Source: Paramecium octaurelia
Lineage: Eukaryota; Ciliophora; Oligohymenophorea; Peniculida; Parameciidae
DNA: 64,000 bases
Direction: 5' to 3'
Assembly (NCBI GenBank): GCA_905182995.1
Contig: CAJJDP010000037.1
Span: 5,369-69,368, forward strand
The notes beneath the pieces are model-generated. The model had not been told where the DNA came from, did no database searches, and worked only from the letters and a program-made list of their open reading frames with translations. Position 1 is the first letter of the stretch, and every line of letters begins with the position of its first letter. Below are positions 10,099 through 21,953 of the stretch, piece by piece. The position numbers were made by a program, and so were the translations under genes.

Positions 10099-11777
10099 AT
10101 GGCATTTTATTTGCTTAATTAATAGAAGATTAGTATATATACACTGCAAAATGTTTTTAGTTTAGGATATGACTTCAGAAGACCATTTTGGAACCTAATA
10201 ATTAAAAATATCTAATTAGCAAGGAAAAAATGCAAACTAGAAATTAGAAATTTTGATGATGACATATCACTTTCAGATTGTAATTTAGAATTGCTTAAAT
10301 TTATACAGTATTTTATTGACACTCTGTTGAGAGCAAATTAGGAAGAATTAGTAGTAATGATGTAATAATTATTGCCCCAATAATAATAAGAAATAATGGG
10401 GTTGGTCTAGAATTAAATTAATGACATTGGCACCTTTCAAGATTGTGGATATTTTGAACATTAGACTACAAATACTATTATCTCCTTGGAAGAAAATCTA
10501 AATACAAAAGAAAATATTATCGCCCAACAAAATAAGTAATTTGAATTAATGAAAACAGAATATCAAAGTAAAATCAGTGATCAACAAAACAAAATTACAT
10601 AATTGAATGAACTATATGAATAATTATACGACTCGGAATTGTTCTGTTTATAAAAGCTAAATTGTTGTGATTTTGAAGAAGTATTCAATAAATTTGAGGA
10701 ATTCCTAAAAGAAATTGAGGATAGCAAGCAAATAATTGAAGATTTGAATTAACTGGTTTAAAACTAATAGAAGGAGATAGCCAAAGTGCAATAAAAGAAC
10801 TAAACCCTGAAATCATAGCTATTGTCTTGCCCACCAACAGCAAGATCAATAGAGCCAGAATAATAATAGATTATTGTGAAAGATCCGAAGGAATAAATGA
10901 CTATAGAAAAATTAAATTCTAAAATTCAAAAAATGAAAGAAGAGCACAAAGATAAATTAGAATATAAATAAGTTTTGTATTAGTCAGAGTTAAAATAATT
11001 AGAAAATAAACTTAAGGAGTCAGAAAAGGAAGCTGCATCTTTTAAAAAGAAGATGGAGAAGTTTAAATTTGAATTAGAAGAATATTAAAATATGAATTAA
11101 TATGAAAGGAAATTGCCTTTTGAGAGTTTAAGACATTAAGGAGTTTATTCATCGAACAACAGTTATATAGTTGAAATTGATTAAAGATTTGGACAGTCCC
11201 CAAAATCAACATGTTTTGATTTTTTCTAATCTTAAAATAAATCTGAGATAGATCACGCTATTTCTCATAATAATTAATCATTAAAATACACAGATGAAAC
11301 AAATGTGACGAAATTGCAATTATAATTAACTGAGAAATCAAAATAGATAACTCTGTTGGAAAAATAATTGAGTTGTTATTAATAGAGTTCACATTCAAGG
11401 AGAAACTCAATGGCAAAGTAATTTGAACGACATTAAGATTAATAGGTAATTTAAGAAGTATTTTATATATCATATGAAAGTAACTAAAATACTATTAGCA
11501 GTAGTCAGAATAAAGAGATAGAGAAATCAATGAAATGAGAGAATAATAAAATTAAAATTTTATAGATTTGTGCAAATAAACAATTAAATAAAATGAATAA
11601 ATCTAGAAATTAAATTCCATAATCCTGAATAATAAATCGTCAGATTAAATGCAAGAAATCACAGAGAAGCATTAGAACGACTTGTAAGCCTTAAATCAAT
11701 ATTATGTTGATGCTTTAAATAATAAAGATGAGTAGCTTCATTTAATAATATCTCTATTTTATGATGCAATTAATTGA
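10099..11777 (+). CDS. Coiled-coil protein, 551 aa, one 23-nt intron
   Basis: ATG 10099 (MAFYLLNQQK) opens a frame that becomes heptad-rich coiled coil from about residue 110 onward: EELVVMMQQLLP, ENLNTKENIIAQQNKQFEL, KMKEEHKDKLEYKQVLYQ, TKLQLQLTEKSKQITLLEKQ. Removing 11458-11480 (GTATTT..GAAAG) joins to QLKYYQQQSEQRDREINEM and ends at TGA 11775-11777, 552 codons. The intron ends AAG, less common than TAG, but both flanks are clearly coding. Such proteins are usually structural or cytoskeletal; no specific family is visible. The start is uncertain: the first 70 residues read less like protein than the rest. Confidence 0.65.
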
Positions 11778-12047
11778 GGATTTATTTTATATTTTTATTA
11801 CTTTTTGATTTCAAATTCAGAAATAATAATATATAATTAATTTGTAATTCTTTAAAATATGTAGATAAGGTTGAGATTCAGAGAAAAGAACAATTATTTA
11901 AAATATCCATAATTGGGAGAAAAATTAGTTAAGTGAAATGAATAAGAATTAAAATCATTAGATACATTATAAAATTTAATATTGTATGTGTGTTTAATAG
12001 TTAATATTCGAGTAAAAAGATTTAAAATAATACGCAAATATTTATTA

Positions 12048-13672
12048 ATGTTCCACACCTAGCTGAGAAAGCAATCCTTTAGATTCAGCAATATTGCTTA
12101 GAATTACATTAATGGAGTTTGGAAAACATCAAATGGAGGTATAGCTTTGGAAAGAAGGTCCCCTTTGACTGATGAAGTTGTTGGAATAACAAAGTAAACA
12201 ACCTAAGCTGAATTCAATGAGGCAGTTGATGCAGCAAAAACAGCATTTAAAACATGGTCTTAAGTGCCATTACCAACCAGATAAAGGTAAATGATAAATA
12301 TTACCTTAGATATATGTTTGAGTATTAAGCCAGGATCAGATCTAAAGTTGATGATATTGCTAATATAATAGTAGAAGAGCATGGAAAAACTTTGGCTGAT
12401 GCTAAAGGTGATGTAATCAGAGGCTTGGAAGTTGTGGAGGCTGCTTGTGGAATTACTCATGTAATGTAGGGTGAAACAGTGGAAAATTTGGCCAAAGGCG
12501 TTGACACATATAGTTATAGAGTACCATTGGGAGTTTGCGCAGGAGTTTGTCCTTTTAATTTCCCCGCAATGATTCCAGTATATTTATAGATTTTCATTTT
12601 AGTTATGGATGTTCCCAATCGCAATTGTAACAGGAAACACATATGTGTTGAAACCAAGTGAGAGAGTACCAGGGGCAGTCACTTATTTGACTAAATTACT
12701 AGAGGAATCCGGAGTTCCTAAAGGAGTTGTCAATATAGTATAAGGAGGTTTTGAAACAACAAAACATATCTGCGAACATCCTGATATTAAAGCTGTTTCT
12801 TTTGTAGGAGGAAATAAAGCTGGTGATTATATCTATGAAAATGCATCAAAAACATTTAAGAGATGTCAAATAAATATGGGGGCTAAGAATCATGGTGTTA
12901 TTATGCCAGATGCTGATAAGGAGGATTGTTTGAATGCTTTGGCTTCTGCAGCTTTTGGCTCAACTGGCTAAAGATGCATGGCTTTGAGCGTTGCTATTTT
13001 TGTAGGAAAGAGCAGAGAATGGATTCCTGATCTGATTGCTAAAGCTAAATCTTTCAAAGTAGGACCTGGACATGAAAATATAGACATAGCTCCGGTTTCA
13101 TATAAAGAATTATACGAAAGAATTCATTATTTAGTGGGCACAGCAGAAAAAGAAGGAGGTAAATTAATTTTGGATGGAAGATCATTCAAGCATCCAAAGT
13201 ATCCAAAAGGTTATTTTGTTGGTCCTACTGTAATTGATAATGTATATAATTATCCTATTTGAAGATGAACACTAATATGACATCATACAAAGAAGAAATC
13301 TTTGGTCCAGTTCTTAATATTTTGTATGCTGACACTCTTGATTAAGCAATAGAGATTATTAATAAGTAATTACATTTTTATATCTTTAGCAATCCATGGG
13401 GTAATGGAACAGCCATTTTCACATAAAATGGATCAATTGCCAGAAAATTCTAAAATGAAGTGAGTGCAGGTTAAATTGGTATCAATTTACCAATCCCAGT
13501 TCCTTTGCCTATGTTTTCTTTCACTGGAAATAAGAGATCCTTTAATGGTGATGCTAATTTCTATGGCAAAGCTGGTATAAGATTTTTCACTTAGATGAAA
13601 ACAATCACTTCGAGATGGAAAGAGCCATCTGACAGCTATACATTAAGCACAGCAATGCCTACAATGAAATGA
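12048..13672 (+). CDS. Methylmalonate-semialdehyde dehydrogenase (ALDH6 family), 509 aa
   Basis: Four introns (12287-12309, 12578-12602, 13242-13264, 13366-13389) give exactly 510 codons. The product is a CoA-acylating aldehyde dehydrogenase that converts methylmalonate semialdehyde to propionyl-CoA in valine and pyrimidine catabolism, normally in mitochondria. Visible family marks: [12 protein letters not shown] and [11 protein letters not shown] near the N-terminus, [12 protein letters not shown], the cofactor-binding [28 protein letters not shown] (replacing the usual GxTxxG), and catalytic Cys at residue 294 in STGQRCMALSV. C-terminal [10 protein letters not shown] and [11 protein letters not shown] also match. 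Length is as expected. The first residues ([15 protein letters not shown]) are basic and could be a mitochondrial targeting sequence. Confidence 0.93.
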
Positions 13673-13777
13673 AAATATAAAGAGTAATAAATCACAAATC
13701 ATATCATATCATTATTTTATTATATTTAATTATTTGTGAGCTTCATACATTTTGATTTTATTAAAAAAATAATTTAA

Positions 13778-15337
13778 ATGAAATAAATTGTGAAAGAATT
13801 GTCAATGTTTATTGAAAAAGATGGTTAAAGATTCATAAAAGAAGGAAAAGCCCTCATTTAAACGAAGAGAGTAGAAAAAAAAGAAGGCAAATTGATTGAA
13901 GAAGAAGTATTCTACAATCCTGCACAAATCATCAATCGTGATTTGACAGTATTGGTTATAGATACTTTCTAAGAAAATCGCTAACCAATTACAATTTTAG
14001 ATGCCTTGTCTGCGTCTGGGTTGAGAAGTGTTAGATTTGCATAGGAAATATAAAATGTTAAAGAAATCTACGCAAATGATCTTTCATTAGCAAGTTTAGC
14101 ATTAATTGATGAGAATATAAAACTCAATAATGTTAGCAATGTGAAAATATACAACATGGATGCAAACAAATTAATGAAAGAAGAAATCAAATTTGATGTT
14201 ATAGACTTAGATCCTTATGGAACAGTTTGCCCATTCTTAGATTCAGCCATTCATTCTTGTGATGACTCATTATTATGTATCACTTGTACAGATAGCCGAG
14301 TATTATGTGGTCCTGATACTTAAAAGTGTTTTGCTGTATGATTTATACTTCTATACTAGTAATACGGTACAGCAAGAACTAAGATGAATTGTTTTGCCGA
14401 GAACGGATTAAGAACTTTGCTATATACAATTAGTCAGGCAGCTGGTAGATTAGGTAAAGCAATTAAGCCGTTATTTTCATTTTATGGAGAGTTTTACCTC
14501 AGGGTTTTTGTACATGTAACAAAGGATAAATGTCAGACTCATAAGCTATTTTCTCAAATTGGTAATTTATTTTTCTGTTAATCTTGCTAATCATTTCATG
14601 TTTATCCTTATGGTTAAAAGGAAGATAAAGGTTACAAAATCAATAAAAAACCCATCCCATCCAAATGTGAGGTTTGTGGAAGTTTGTTCAAAATTAATGG
14701 TCCTGTATGGATAGATGAAATAAATGACATTCACTTTATCAAGAAAATGTTAACCAATCTAGAAACTGGGCATACTCATTTCTAATCCTTTGATTAGATA
14801 TAAGGAAAATTGACAGGAATTGTTAATTAAAATGAAGTTTCTTCAAATCCCTATTCTTATAATATGACTTACTTGGCATCTAATTTGAAATGCACAAATA
14901 TCAGTAAAAAGGAAATATTGTAAATAATTTAATTGATTTTAGTGCTGGATTTCAATCTTTAGGTTTCAAAATTGCTTAATGCTATCTTTAAGTAGACCTC
15001 TATAAGACTAATGCTCCTAATTAAGCAATTTATGATATCATAAAAACTTGGGTAATATTGATTTTATACTTAGAAAAAAATAAAATACGGTGAAAATTAT
15101 TTAAAAGGTATTCAAGAGAACACTCCAGCTTATACAATTTTGACTTCTGAAACAACTCATACACCTGACTTTACATTCAAACCGACTTTCAACACTGCTA
15201 AAATGTTCTACCCTAATTTGGAAGGACATGGACCAAAATCTAAAGCTATTCAAAGGTACTTTTGTTAATATTTAATTTTTAGGAAAATTGTTGAATTAGA
15301 AGAAGATTAAGCAATCAAAAAACAAAAAATTGATTGA
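13778..15337 (+). CDS. TRM1: tRNA (guanine26-N2)-dimethyltransferase TRM1, 487 aa
   Basis: Four introns (14336-14359, 14920-14942, 15052-15073, 15256-15282) leave 488 codons. TRM1 methylates G26 of tRNAs using S-adenosylmethionine. The N-terminal [15 protein letters not shown], the SAM-binding [14 protein letters not shown], and VIDLDPYGT (DLDPYG from residue 143) are hallmarks; [19 protein letters not shown] follows. Two Cys pairs (CQSC and CEVC, about residues 270-300) form the expected zinc-ribbon segment. The C-terminal part ends with [18 protein letters not shown]. Length agrees with eukaryotic TRM1. The stop lies 17 bases from the tail-to-tail neighbouring DHHC gene's stop. Confidence 0.93.
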
Positions 15338-15354
15338 ATATATTATTTTATTAA

Positions 15355-15966
15355 TCATAATAGGGAAACTATGATGAAATATACAATATATATCGGGATC
15401 ATAGTTACGAATATATAAAAGGAACCAATGTTTCCTCTTCCTATACATTTTCCTGTCCAAGGACAATGATGATCAAATCCTGAAATGCAAACATCACAAT
15501 CTTCGCAGTGATATAATGAACCTACATTTCTTGGATTATTACAAACCTAATAAGGTTTTAATTATATATATTTCTTACTATACATTATAATATCCCTTTG
15601 TATTCTCTAGAACTAGTCACAATGCCTGGATTTTTTAAAGCAGTCATTAAGTAACTAAACATCTAAAGTGCTGCTATAAAAATTGAAAAGTAATAAACAT
15701 AAAGTCCTTTTCTAATAGCTATCTCGTAAATTAATAAATAGCTAGCTCCACCAAATGAAATAATCATGCATAATGTTAAAGGCCCTAAACTAATCATTTA
15801 TAAATGTTTTACAATGTGGTCCAATAGTTATTAATGGTTCACCCCAAATATGAAATAATGTCAAATTATTTCCAAAGTGCCTTTTAAACCCTGGGACTTA
15901 TATAGACTAGCAAGTAGAATTCAATTCATCATCATTATTTTATGAGATACTTGTCAATTCTTACAT
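15355..15966 (-). CDS. DHHC-type palmitoyltransferase, short form, 183 aa
   Basis: Introns at 15785-15812 (28 nt) and 15547-15578 (32 nt) leave 184 codons. The Cys-rich domain reads [19 protein letters not shown] and [16 protein letters not shown]; the DHHC signature is at residues 145-148, the site that carries the acyl intermediate in S-palmitoylation. Membrane helices: [57 protein letters not shown]. The N-terminal [13 protein letters not shown] is typical. The protein stops right after the third helix; the usual fourth helix, TTxE and C-terminal tail are missing, so this may be a truncated or divergent member. Confidence 0.85.
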
Positions 15967-16012
15967 CTGCTAAAAATAATTAAGTATTTAAATTTATTTT
16001 ATTTTTTATGCA

Positions 16013-17340
16013 GAATTTATAGAGACAAAAATATATAAAATAGTAAAAGAAAATCTCAATCACTACTTTGTAATTGTTATCAAAGGTGGTGAGATTGAAT
16101 TCCATCATTATTAAATATAACTAGTATTAATTAATAAATAAGAATCTGCTAGAATATCTTTCATTAAAAATTAACCTTAATGTTGATCAAAAATTTATCC
16201 AAAATTAGATTCCTAAATAACTTAAATTATTATCTGTAAACAATATTTGACTTTAAAATAATCTACTCAGGTTTGATTGATAATTAAAAACAAGATTAAA
16301 AATCAAATCCAACCATTTATAATTTTAAAAGGTGTCAAACTATAGCATTAGAGATTAAAATCTAACCTTCTTTTCAGTGTTCCCTAATAATTTTAGATTG
16401 CACAAATAATTCTGCCACTTTGGAAAATCGACACATTAAACTTCATTATAAAACTGAATGATAAGGATAAATATTATGATATTCTTGTTAAACAGTCTAC
16501 AACTTTCAAATCTAAATTTTGGAGAAATAATTCGCTGATTTTCTTATTAAGAAATACTGTGTGATCACTTTGTTTAAGAGGCGAGATTATTTGCCTGAAA
16601 GTATTTAATACTTTTTATTAAACAACCATACGCATATGATTTAGATCTAAAGTGCACAGCACTTTTCACTTTGTTGCAACTTGATTTGTTATTTTAACAC
16701 TAAGATTTTGGCATTTTAATTATACTTAAATTCTTTCAAAAATTTATTGTTAGAATACTCAACTTACAAAAAAAAAAATGATAATACCTTATCTAATTTT
16801 CTAACTATCCTTTAAGAATAATTCAAATATAATAAGATGAAACTAATTTAATGACATTTAAATTATTAATCAATGATCTAGAGAAAAAATATTTAATATC
16901 CACATAAATACCAGTTCATAATTAATTTTGATCTTGAAAATAAATTTTCTCATATTTAAAACATCGAAAGAGTCTCTACAATTAAGTATAAATTTAAACT
17001 ACTATAATTGTTTTAGTCTAGTTTAATGCTAAATAATGTTCAATTCTATTTCAGATGTTACACTATAAAAGGAAGGCAGTTCATTTTATTACCTATGATA
17101 TTTTAATATATTTATTCTTGAATTTCTTTTTTTTCATTTCTAATCTATTTAAGATTTAGTTACTTCTTATAAAATTTATGGCGATATTAGATTGTTTTAT
17201 AATAAATAATAAAAATAATCATAAAGTTTTATCTATTTATCCTATGGTGTTGTCATGTTTAGTGAATTAAATTAATATCATACAATAACAACAAACCATT
17301 TTAGTTGTTTAGTACCGAGAAATTAAAAACGCTTCTGACT
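16013..17340 (+). pseudogene. Broken or multi-intron coding-like region, no clean gene model
   Basis: Protein-like frames run on the plus strand: IETKIYKIVKENLNHYFVIV, then, after removing 16182-16208 and 16271-16294 (both multiples of three, each holding an in-frame TGA), IQPFIILKGVKLQ, LWKIDTLNFIIKLNDKDKYY, FKSKFWRNNSLIFLL, then (intron 16559-16578) YLPESIQYFLLNN. An in-frame TGA at 16852 is followed by more coding-like sequence in the same frame to about 17120, then in another frame to about 17340 (DLVTSYKIYGDIRLFY). I find no start codon and no intron covering the 16852 TGA. This is either a decaying gene or one with errors. Nothing convincing was seen in 17341-17983. Confidence 0.4.
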
Positions 17341-17983
17341 TAAATCTCAAATAACTCAAATAACATTGATTGACTTAATAATATCTTATGTGAATGCTCA
17401 TTGTTATTTATGTAAATTTGATTTAATTTTTAAATTAAAATACTTTACATTACTGAATTAAATAATTCAATTAAATATAAAGATAAATCTGATTAAGATA
17501 AATTTTCTTTATATTTTTCTGAGATGAATACATTATTTTAAATTAACAAAAAACCATTAATTGTTATTAAATAGATTAATATCTATATTACTAGGGATAA
17601 AATCAAATTTTTTTTAATTAATAAATAAAAAATTTTGTTTAATCAGGACACTTATAATGCCAATTTAATCTTTGATAATTCTATAATTTCTTTATTAGTT
17701 TTGATTAATTTCTATTGATTATGCTAACTTTGAGATTCTTTTTTTTGAATTTAAGACGATTTTTTATAAAGCTAATTTAGAAGATTTTCAGAGTATGATA
17801 AGAAAGACTCTTCTTAATTAAGGATATTCTAAATTTTTTCACATTTTTTAATTTCTTATTCCTTCTCACAATTATCTTATATTTACTGTTAAGAATATGG
17901 CTTATATTATCTACGGGATAAGGAACTATTCTATTTTTACAACAATCTTACAAGATTCTCATTATCCTAAAGTGAGTAGAATT

Positions 17984-18649
17984 TCATACTTTAGTATTCT
18001 GATTAAGGTTTATCCTTGTTCTAAGGACTACACTTTGTTTTATTTTACTTTATAATGATTTAATCTCTTAATCCTCCCCAGTTAATAAATATAGTTCTTT
18101 TTCTTGATACCTATTATCTACATCAATTGAGCTCAAAACTCTTTAAGTTCTATTCGAAAATTGACAACCATCTTTGGAATTGCTTCGCTAATTGAAACTC
18201 TTTCTTTCAGAATTCATATTAGTGGTCTTTTAAGTTCGATTCACTTTAGATAGAATAGCATCCCTACGTTAATCTGATATTTCATTTATTCTTATTCGTT
18301 TTTGGTCTAGTTGTCTTTATTCGAGATTCTTGGGTTATAAACATGGCGATGGTTATTTTTCTTGAGAAGCAAATACGCTCACAACCATCCGCATTTATAA
18401 TCTTTGATTAGCTGCTTAGCCCTCCTTTTTACTTCGATATCTATGAATCATCCTTCTAAAAAGATGAGCATATTTAGACATTTTAGATAAATCATTAACC
18501 TGAATAATCTATTGCCTTCTGTCAATGACTGAGTCAATTAACTTAAGTCTATCCTGGTAATTATCAAGGGATTCGACAGCATTTTTTATTTAGGCCCTTG
18601 AAAAAACATCTGAGATTTTGTTATATGTGTGTACTATTTTTTTATTCAT
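17984..18649 (-). CDS. Hypothetical Arg/Gln-rich protein, 221 aa
   Basis: A single-exon frame from ATG 18647-18649 (MNKKIVHTYNKISDVFSRAQ) to TGA 17984-17986. It is rich in Arg, Lys, Gln and Ser: SLDNYQDRLKLIDSVIDRRQ, HLFRRMIHRYRSKKEG, LDQKRIRINEISDQRRDAIL, NMNSERKSFNQRSNSKDG. GC content and codon use stand out from the AT-rich flanks, supporting a real gene. The N-terminal half is probably helical/coiled coil and the C-terminal half looks disordered. No membrane segment or catalytic motif. It stands alone in a gene-poor stretch, with relics on both sides. Confidence 0.7.
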
Positions 18650-18981
18650 AATATTATTTATAAGATATCATTCATTTGAATTAATACTCAATTCTCATAT
18701 TTTCTGTGAGATCAACTGGATTCAAAAAATTGTACTAAACAGTTATCTCTTATTTATTGCTTAATTTTTACTGAGAGAATGAATTAATATTTTGGAAATA
18801 AATCAACTTGATAACTATTTTAGAATACAATGAAATGTTAACCTTATTATAAAATTATAATTAATAATAATGTATTTAATAATATTATAACAAAATGTCC
18901 TAACAAATAAAAGCTATATATAATTAATCTTCTTTATAATTACTGATTGATGATAAACACTGAACCAAATTGTCTCAGAAT

Positions 18982-19501
18982 ATGTTAAAACTCATTATAA
19001 CAAAAGTAAAAATAAAAAATCCTTATTAATCCAATAGTAAGAAATCACTTTAAAAACGAGAACTCAAAGAAATAGAATTTACCAAAAATAAGAAAGCCAT
19101 TTTATTACCTAATAGATTATATTAAATTTCTATTTTCACATAATCAAATTTTACAATATAGATAATTGTGAAAAAAATTTAGTTGAAAAACTCTGAGGCT
19201 TTAAAAATTAAGGAAATTCTTCTATAATATCTATTTAATGATATGCAATTTTATTGATTGTTTAAACTAATAGAAAGTAGAGTATAAGCCCATTTATAAT
19301 GAAACTACTGGTGAATTTTAAAGTCTCGTGCTAATAAATGAAATTTGTAGAGATTGTTTTAGTTTTTTTTTTGAGCGAAGTGTTAGTTCTTAAATAATCA
19401 TTCATGCAGTATAACATTATTTGCTAGGTAGAAATCAACTTTTTAATCTTTATAAATTGTTGTAAGGAATTAAATAATTTCAAGAGGTATATGAGTAATG
19501 A
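18982..19501 (+). pseudogene. Disrupted hypothetical gene (TGA plus frameshift)
   Basis: ATG 18982 opens a frame with coding composition (KEIEFTKNKKAILLPNRLYQ, LKIKEILLQYLFNDMQFY) that hits TGA at 19255. Coding-like sequence continues in a different frame from about 19238 (VEYKPIYNETTGEFQSLVL, INEICRDCFSFFFERS, GRNQLFNLYKLLQGIKQF) to TGA 19499-19501. No GT..AG pair of usual length reconciles the frames. No family recognised. The rest of 18650-18981 and 19502-19712 shows nothing. Confidence 0.35.
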
Positions 19502-19712
19502 ATAACAAGTTTAGAATTAAATTAGCTCATGAAAATTTCCTTATTGTTTAAAGTTTATAAGGTGAGTTTTCGAACTTAAGGTTCGATAATCTGATCCAAA
19601 AATCAATCATCAACATCTTTTCTTTGTTTCTGATAAATTTATAAAATTTGGATATTTATATTTCTTTTATTCTTTTACCCAATCAATTTATTTTCAAGAT
19701 CCCTATTGTAAA

Positions 19713-20219
19713 TCATGGGATAGAAGTAAAGGCCATTGCTTGATAAATTCTTAAATATAAATATATAATTGCATTATTATATTAATTTTCTTCAAAAAAA
19801 TAGAATTTATTGATTGCTAATATGTGCTATGTGTTTTCATAAATTTATGATATTATGGAAATATCTCTGATTGCAAACTTAAATAAGAGTGCTTAAGAGT
19901 TGAGTAGTTTCTATACAATAAAATTTAGAAACCATTTCCTTTAATTTTTTGGTATCAAAAACAAGAGGTAACCATCTATAATCTTCTCAAGCCATCGATG
20001 AAAATCCCCTCCATTCTGATTTTTGAACCCTGAATGAAATTTTATAATGTAATAAGATAAATACTTATTTATAAATTAAACAAATGGAGGAACCCAGATT
20101 TTAAAAAAGTCTTACAAAAGAGTAACCATATTTTGCAAGAAAATTATTTCAGATATAAATGTCAAATTACTTTTATGCTCGTAAGGAGCTATTGCCGTAG
20201 TAATATCTCCATGAAACAT
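19713..20219 (-). other. Long open frame next to helicase relic
   Basis: A minus-strand frame of 168 codons from ATG 20217-20219 (MFHGDITTAIAPYEHKSNL) to TGA 19713-19715, including NQNGGDFHRWLEKIIDGYLL. It may be the eroded C-terminal part of the helicase gene just upstream on the same strand, or an unrelated fragment. The segment FHGDITTAIAP resembles FHRVITKGIAP in the ankyrin/exonuclease protein at 3281-6406, with DNA similarity over about 40 bases. With one stop codon in the code, an open frame this long is only weak evidence. Confidence 0.25.
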
Positions 20220-20289
20220 TCTTTTTAGTTGTATCAAATGCTGCATTATTAAGTTGGTACTTTAGTAAATCAATCTCAAAAGTCATTTG

Positions 20290-21953
20290 TATTTTACAAA
20301 TATTACATAGTGGCAACTTGTTATGCTTCCTTTACTGTGATGGCATATGGGTAACATGTTGAATTCAATAAATCCTTAAAATATGATTTACCTCAATCTA
20401 TTTTTACAAGATTACAATACAGAGAAAAATTCGAGGAAAAGTAATTCGACGACTTGAATGTAAATTTTGCCAAAAGATTTTAATTGTCGAAATAATGAGA
20501 TATACTTATATTCATTAATAATGATATTGAATTATGCAATCTAATATAGTTTCATATTATTAAATGAATGTTGAGCTTAAGCTGGTGAAGAATTTATTGG
20601 TTTGCAGAATCTCATCGTCATCATTGATCCATGGCTAGATAGCTGTTATGCCTATTTGGTAATCTTTGTTTTAATTTCTTTGTATTCAAATCTTTTATCA
20701 CATAAATAACCAATTCTAAAATTATTAATAAAATATTTATACCCATAATCATTGATATCTTGAATACTTCTTCTAATAGCTTGTTTGTGACACGAATAGT
20801 TTTTTTAATATTCTTTATTTATTATCGAATTCTAAAACTTTGAAGTTCCTATCAAAGTAGTTCATTTTTTCTATAAATTGATTATCTACTATTGATGGAT
20901 AGGAAACACCGACTAAGAGGATAGATCTGCACAATTCATCAGAAAGGTCTATTCCTTAATAAGCTTGCCTCTTTGAACTGCAAACATGAGGCACCTTTTG
21001 TGAGTATCAATATCATTTTACACCTGAGTACTTAGTCAAATTATTGATTATTTTTAAAATGACTCCAAATTTTCAGTAAATACTCTAATTATAATCATAA
21101 TAGATCTAAATTCTTCCATTTGTGAAGAGACTTTGGCTGATTTTATTAGTTTTCAATTAATCACATAAAGTCGTGCATGATTCTAATTCATCAATCCATT
21201 TCTAAATATCTTTATCTGCTTCAACAATATCAATAGAGTAATAAAAGATGATGAACAATCTTCAGAGGTAGATTACACATTATGAGCTTCGTTAAATATT
21301 AAAATTGAATTCTCTATTTATACTCAATTTCCAAATAGTCTTTCTCTAATAGATAGTTGTGGGACTGCAAAACGAGATTTTCCATATTCAACCTCTCTCT
21401 ATCAAAATAATAAGGATACAATTTATTTTTAAGGATAAACTATTTGGCTTCTTCCAAAACTGTTAACTAAGGTACTTTAACTTTGAGCCATAAGAATAAG
21501 GGGTTCTTTATTATAAAATTAGCATTAATTTGCCTTTATTGATTTTCGACAGCTTTGATACAAGATAGTCCCTTTGGGCATAGTGAAATCCTCTCAGATA
21601 CAATATTGATCTCTGGAGCCAAGAATTGAAATATTGGGTTCGTAGACAATCTTCTTCAACTCCATAGCCACTTATTTTAATTGAGTGGGAGTTCTTTTTA
21701 AGTATATAATCTTAATATTCTTAGGCTGATCATAACTTTATTAATCTTTTCTGTTCTTCTTTAACTATGCTAAGGAGGCATTAAGCAAAGGTAGGGTTTT
21801 CTATTACTATTGATGATTCCAATCTAATCCTTAGAGATATTTTTATTTTACAATGCAATCTACTTCTTATTTAATGCATTTATTACACTCTCCATTTAAG
21901 CCTTTTAGACTTCATAAGGTTGATGAGGAATACACAGGTGTATTATCAATCAT
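20290..21953 (-). pseudogene. Relic of an RTEL1/RAD3-family DNA helicase
   Basis: Pieces of one protein appear in order on the minus strand but in different frames: MIDNTPV, then PHQPYEVQKAQMESVINAL (Q-motif region), KTLPLLNASLAQLKK after a destroyed Walker A, IIYLKRTPTQLKQVAMELKK, ISILGSRDQYCI, CRKSIKANQC (Fe-S cysteines), IFNEAHNV (motif II, DEAH changed to NEAH), then GIDLSDELCRSILLVGVSYP and YLCDKRFEYKEIKTKITK (motifs V-VI end). In-frame TGAs and frame changes occur throughout, and the stretch between motif II and motif V is shorter than in intact family members. RTEL1-type helicases dismantle D-loops and telomeric loops; this copy cannot encode one. The cysteine-bearing tail (LPICHHSKG) reaches about 20300. 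Confidence 0.72.

Noticed and set aside
17900-18056. Plus-strand 53-codon frame starting MAYIIYGIRNYS
   Set aside because: Overlaps antisense the end of the better supported minus-strand gene at 17984-18649 and has no other support.
19560-19600. GGTTCGA-like sequence suggesting a tRNA T-loop
   Set aside because: No acceptor, D or anticodon stems can be folded around it.
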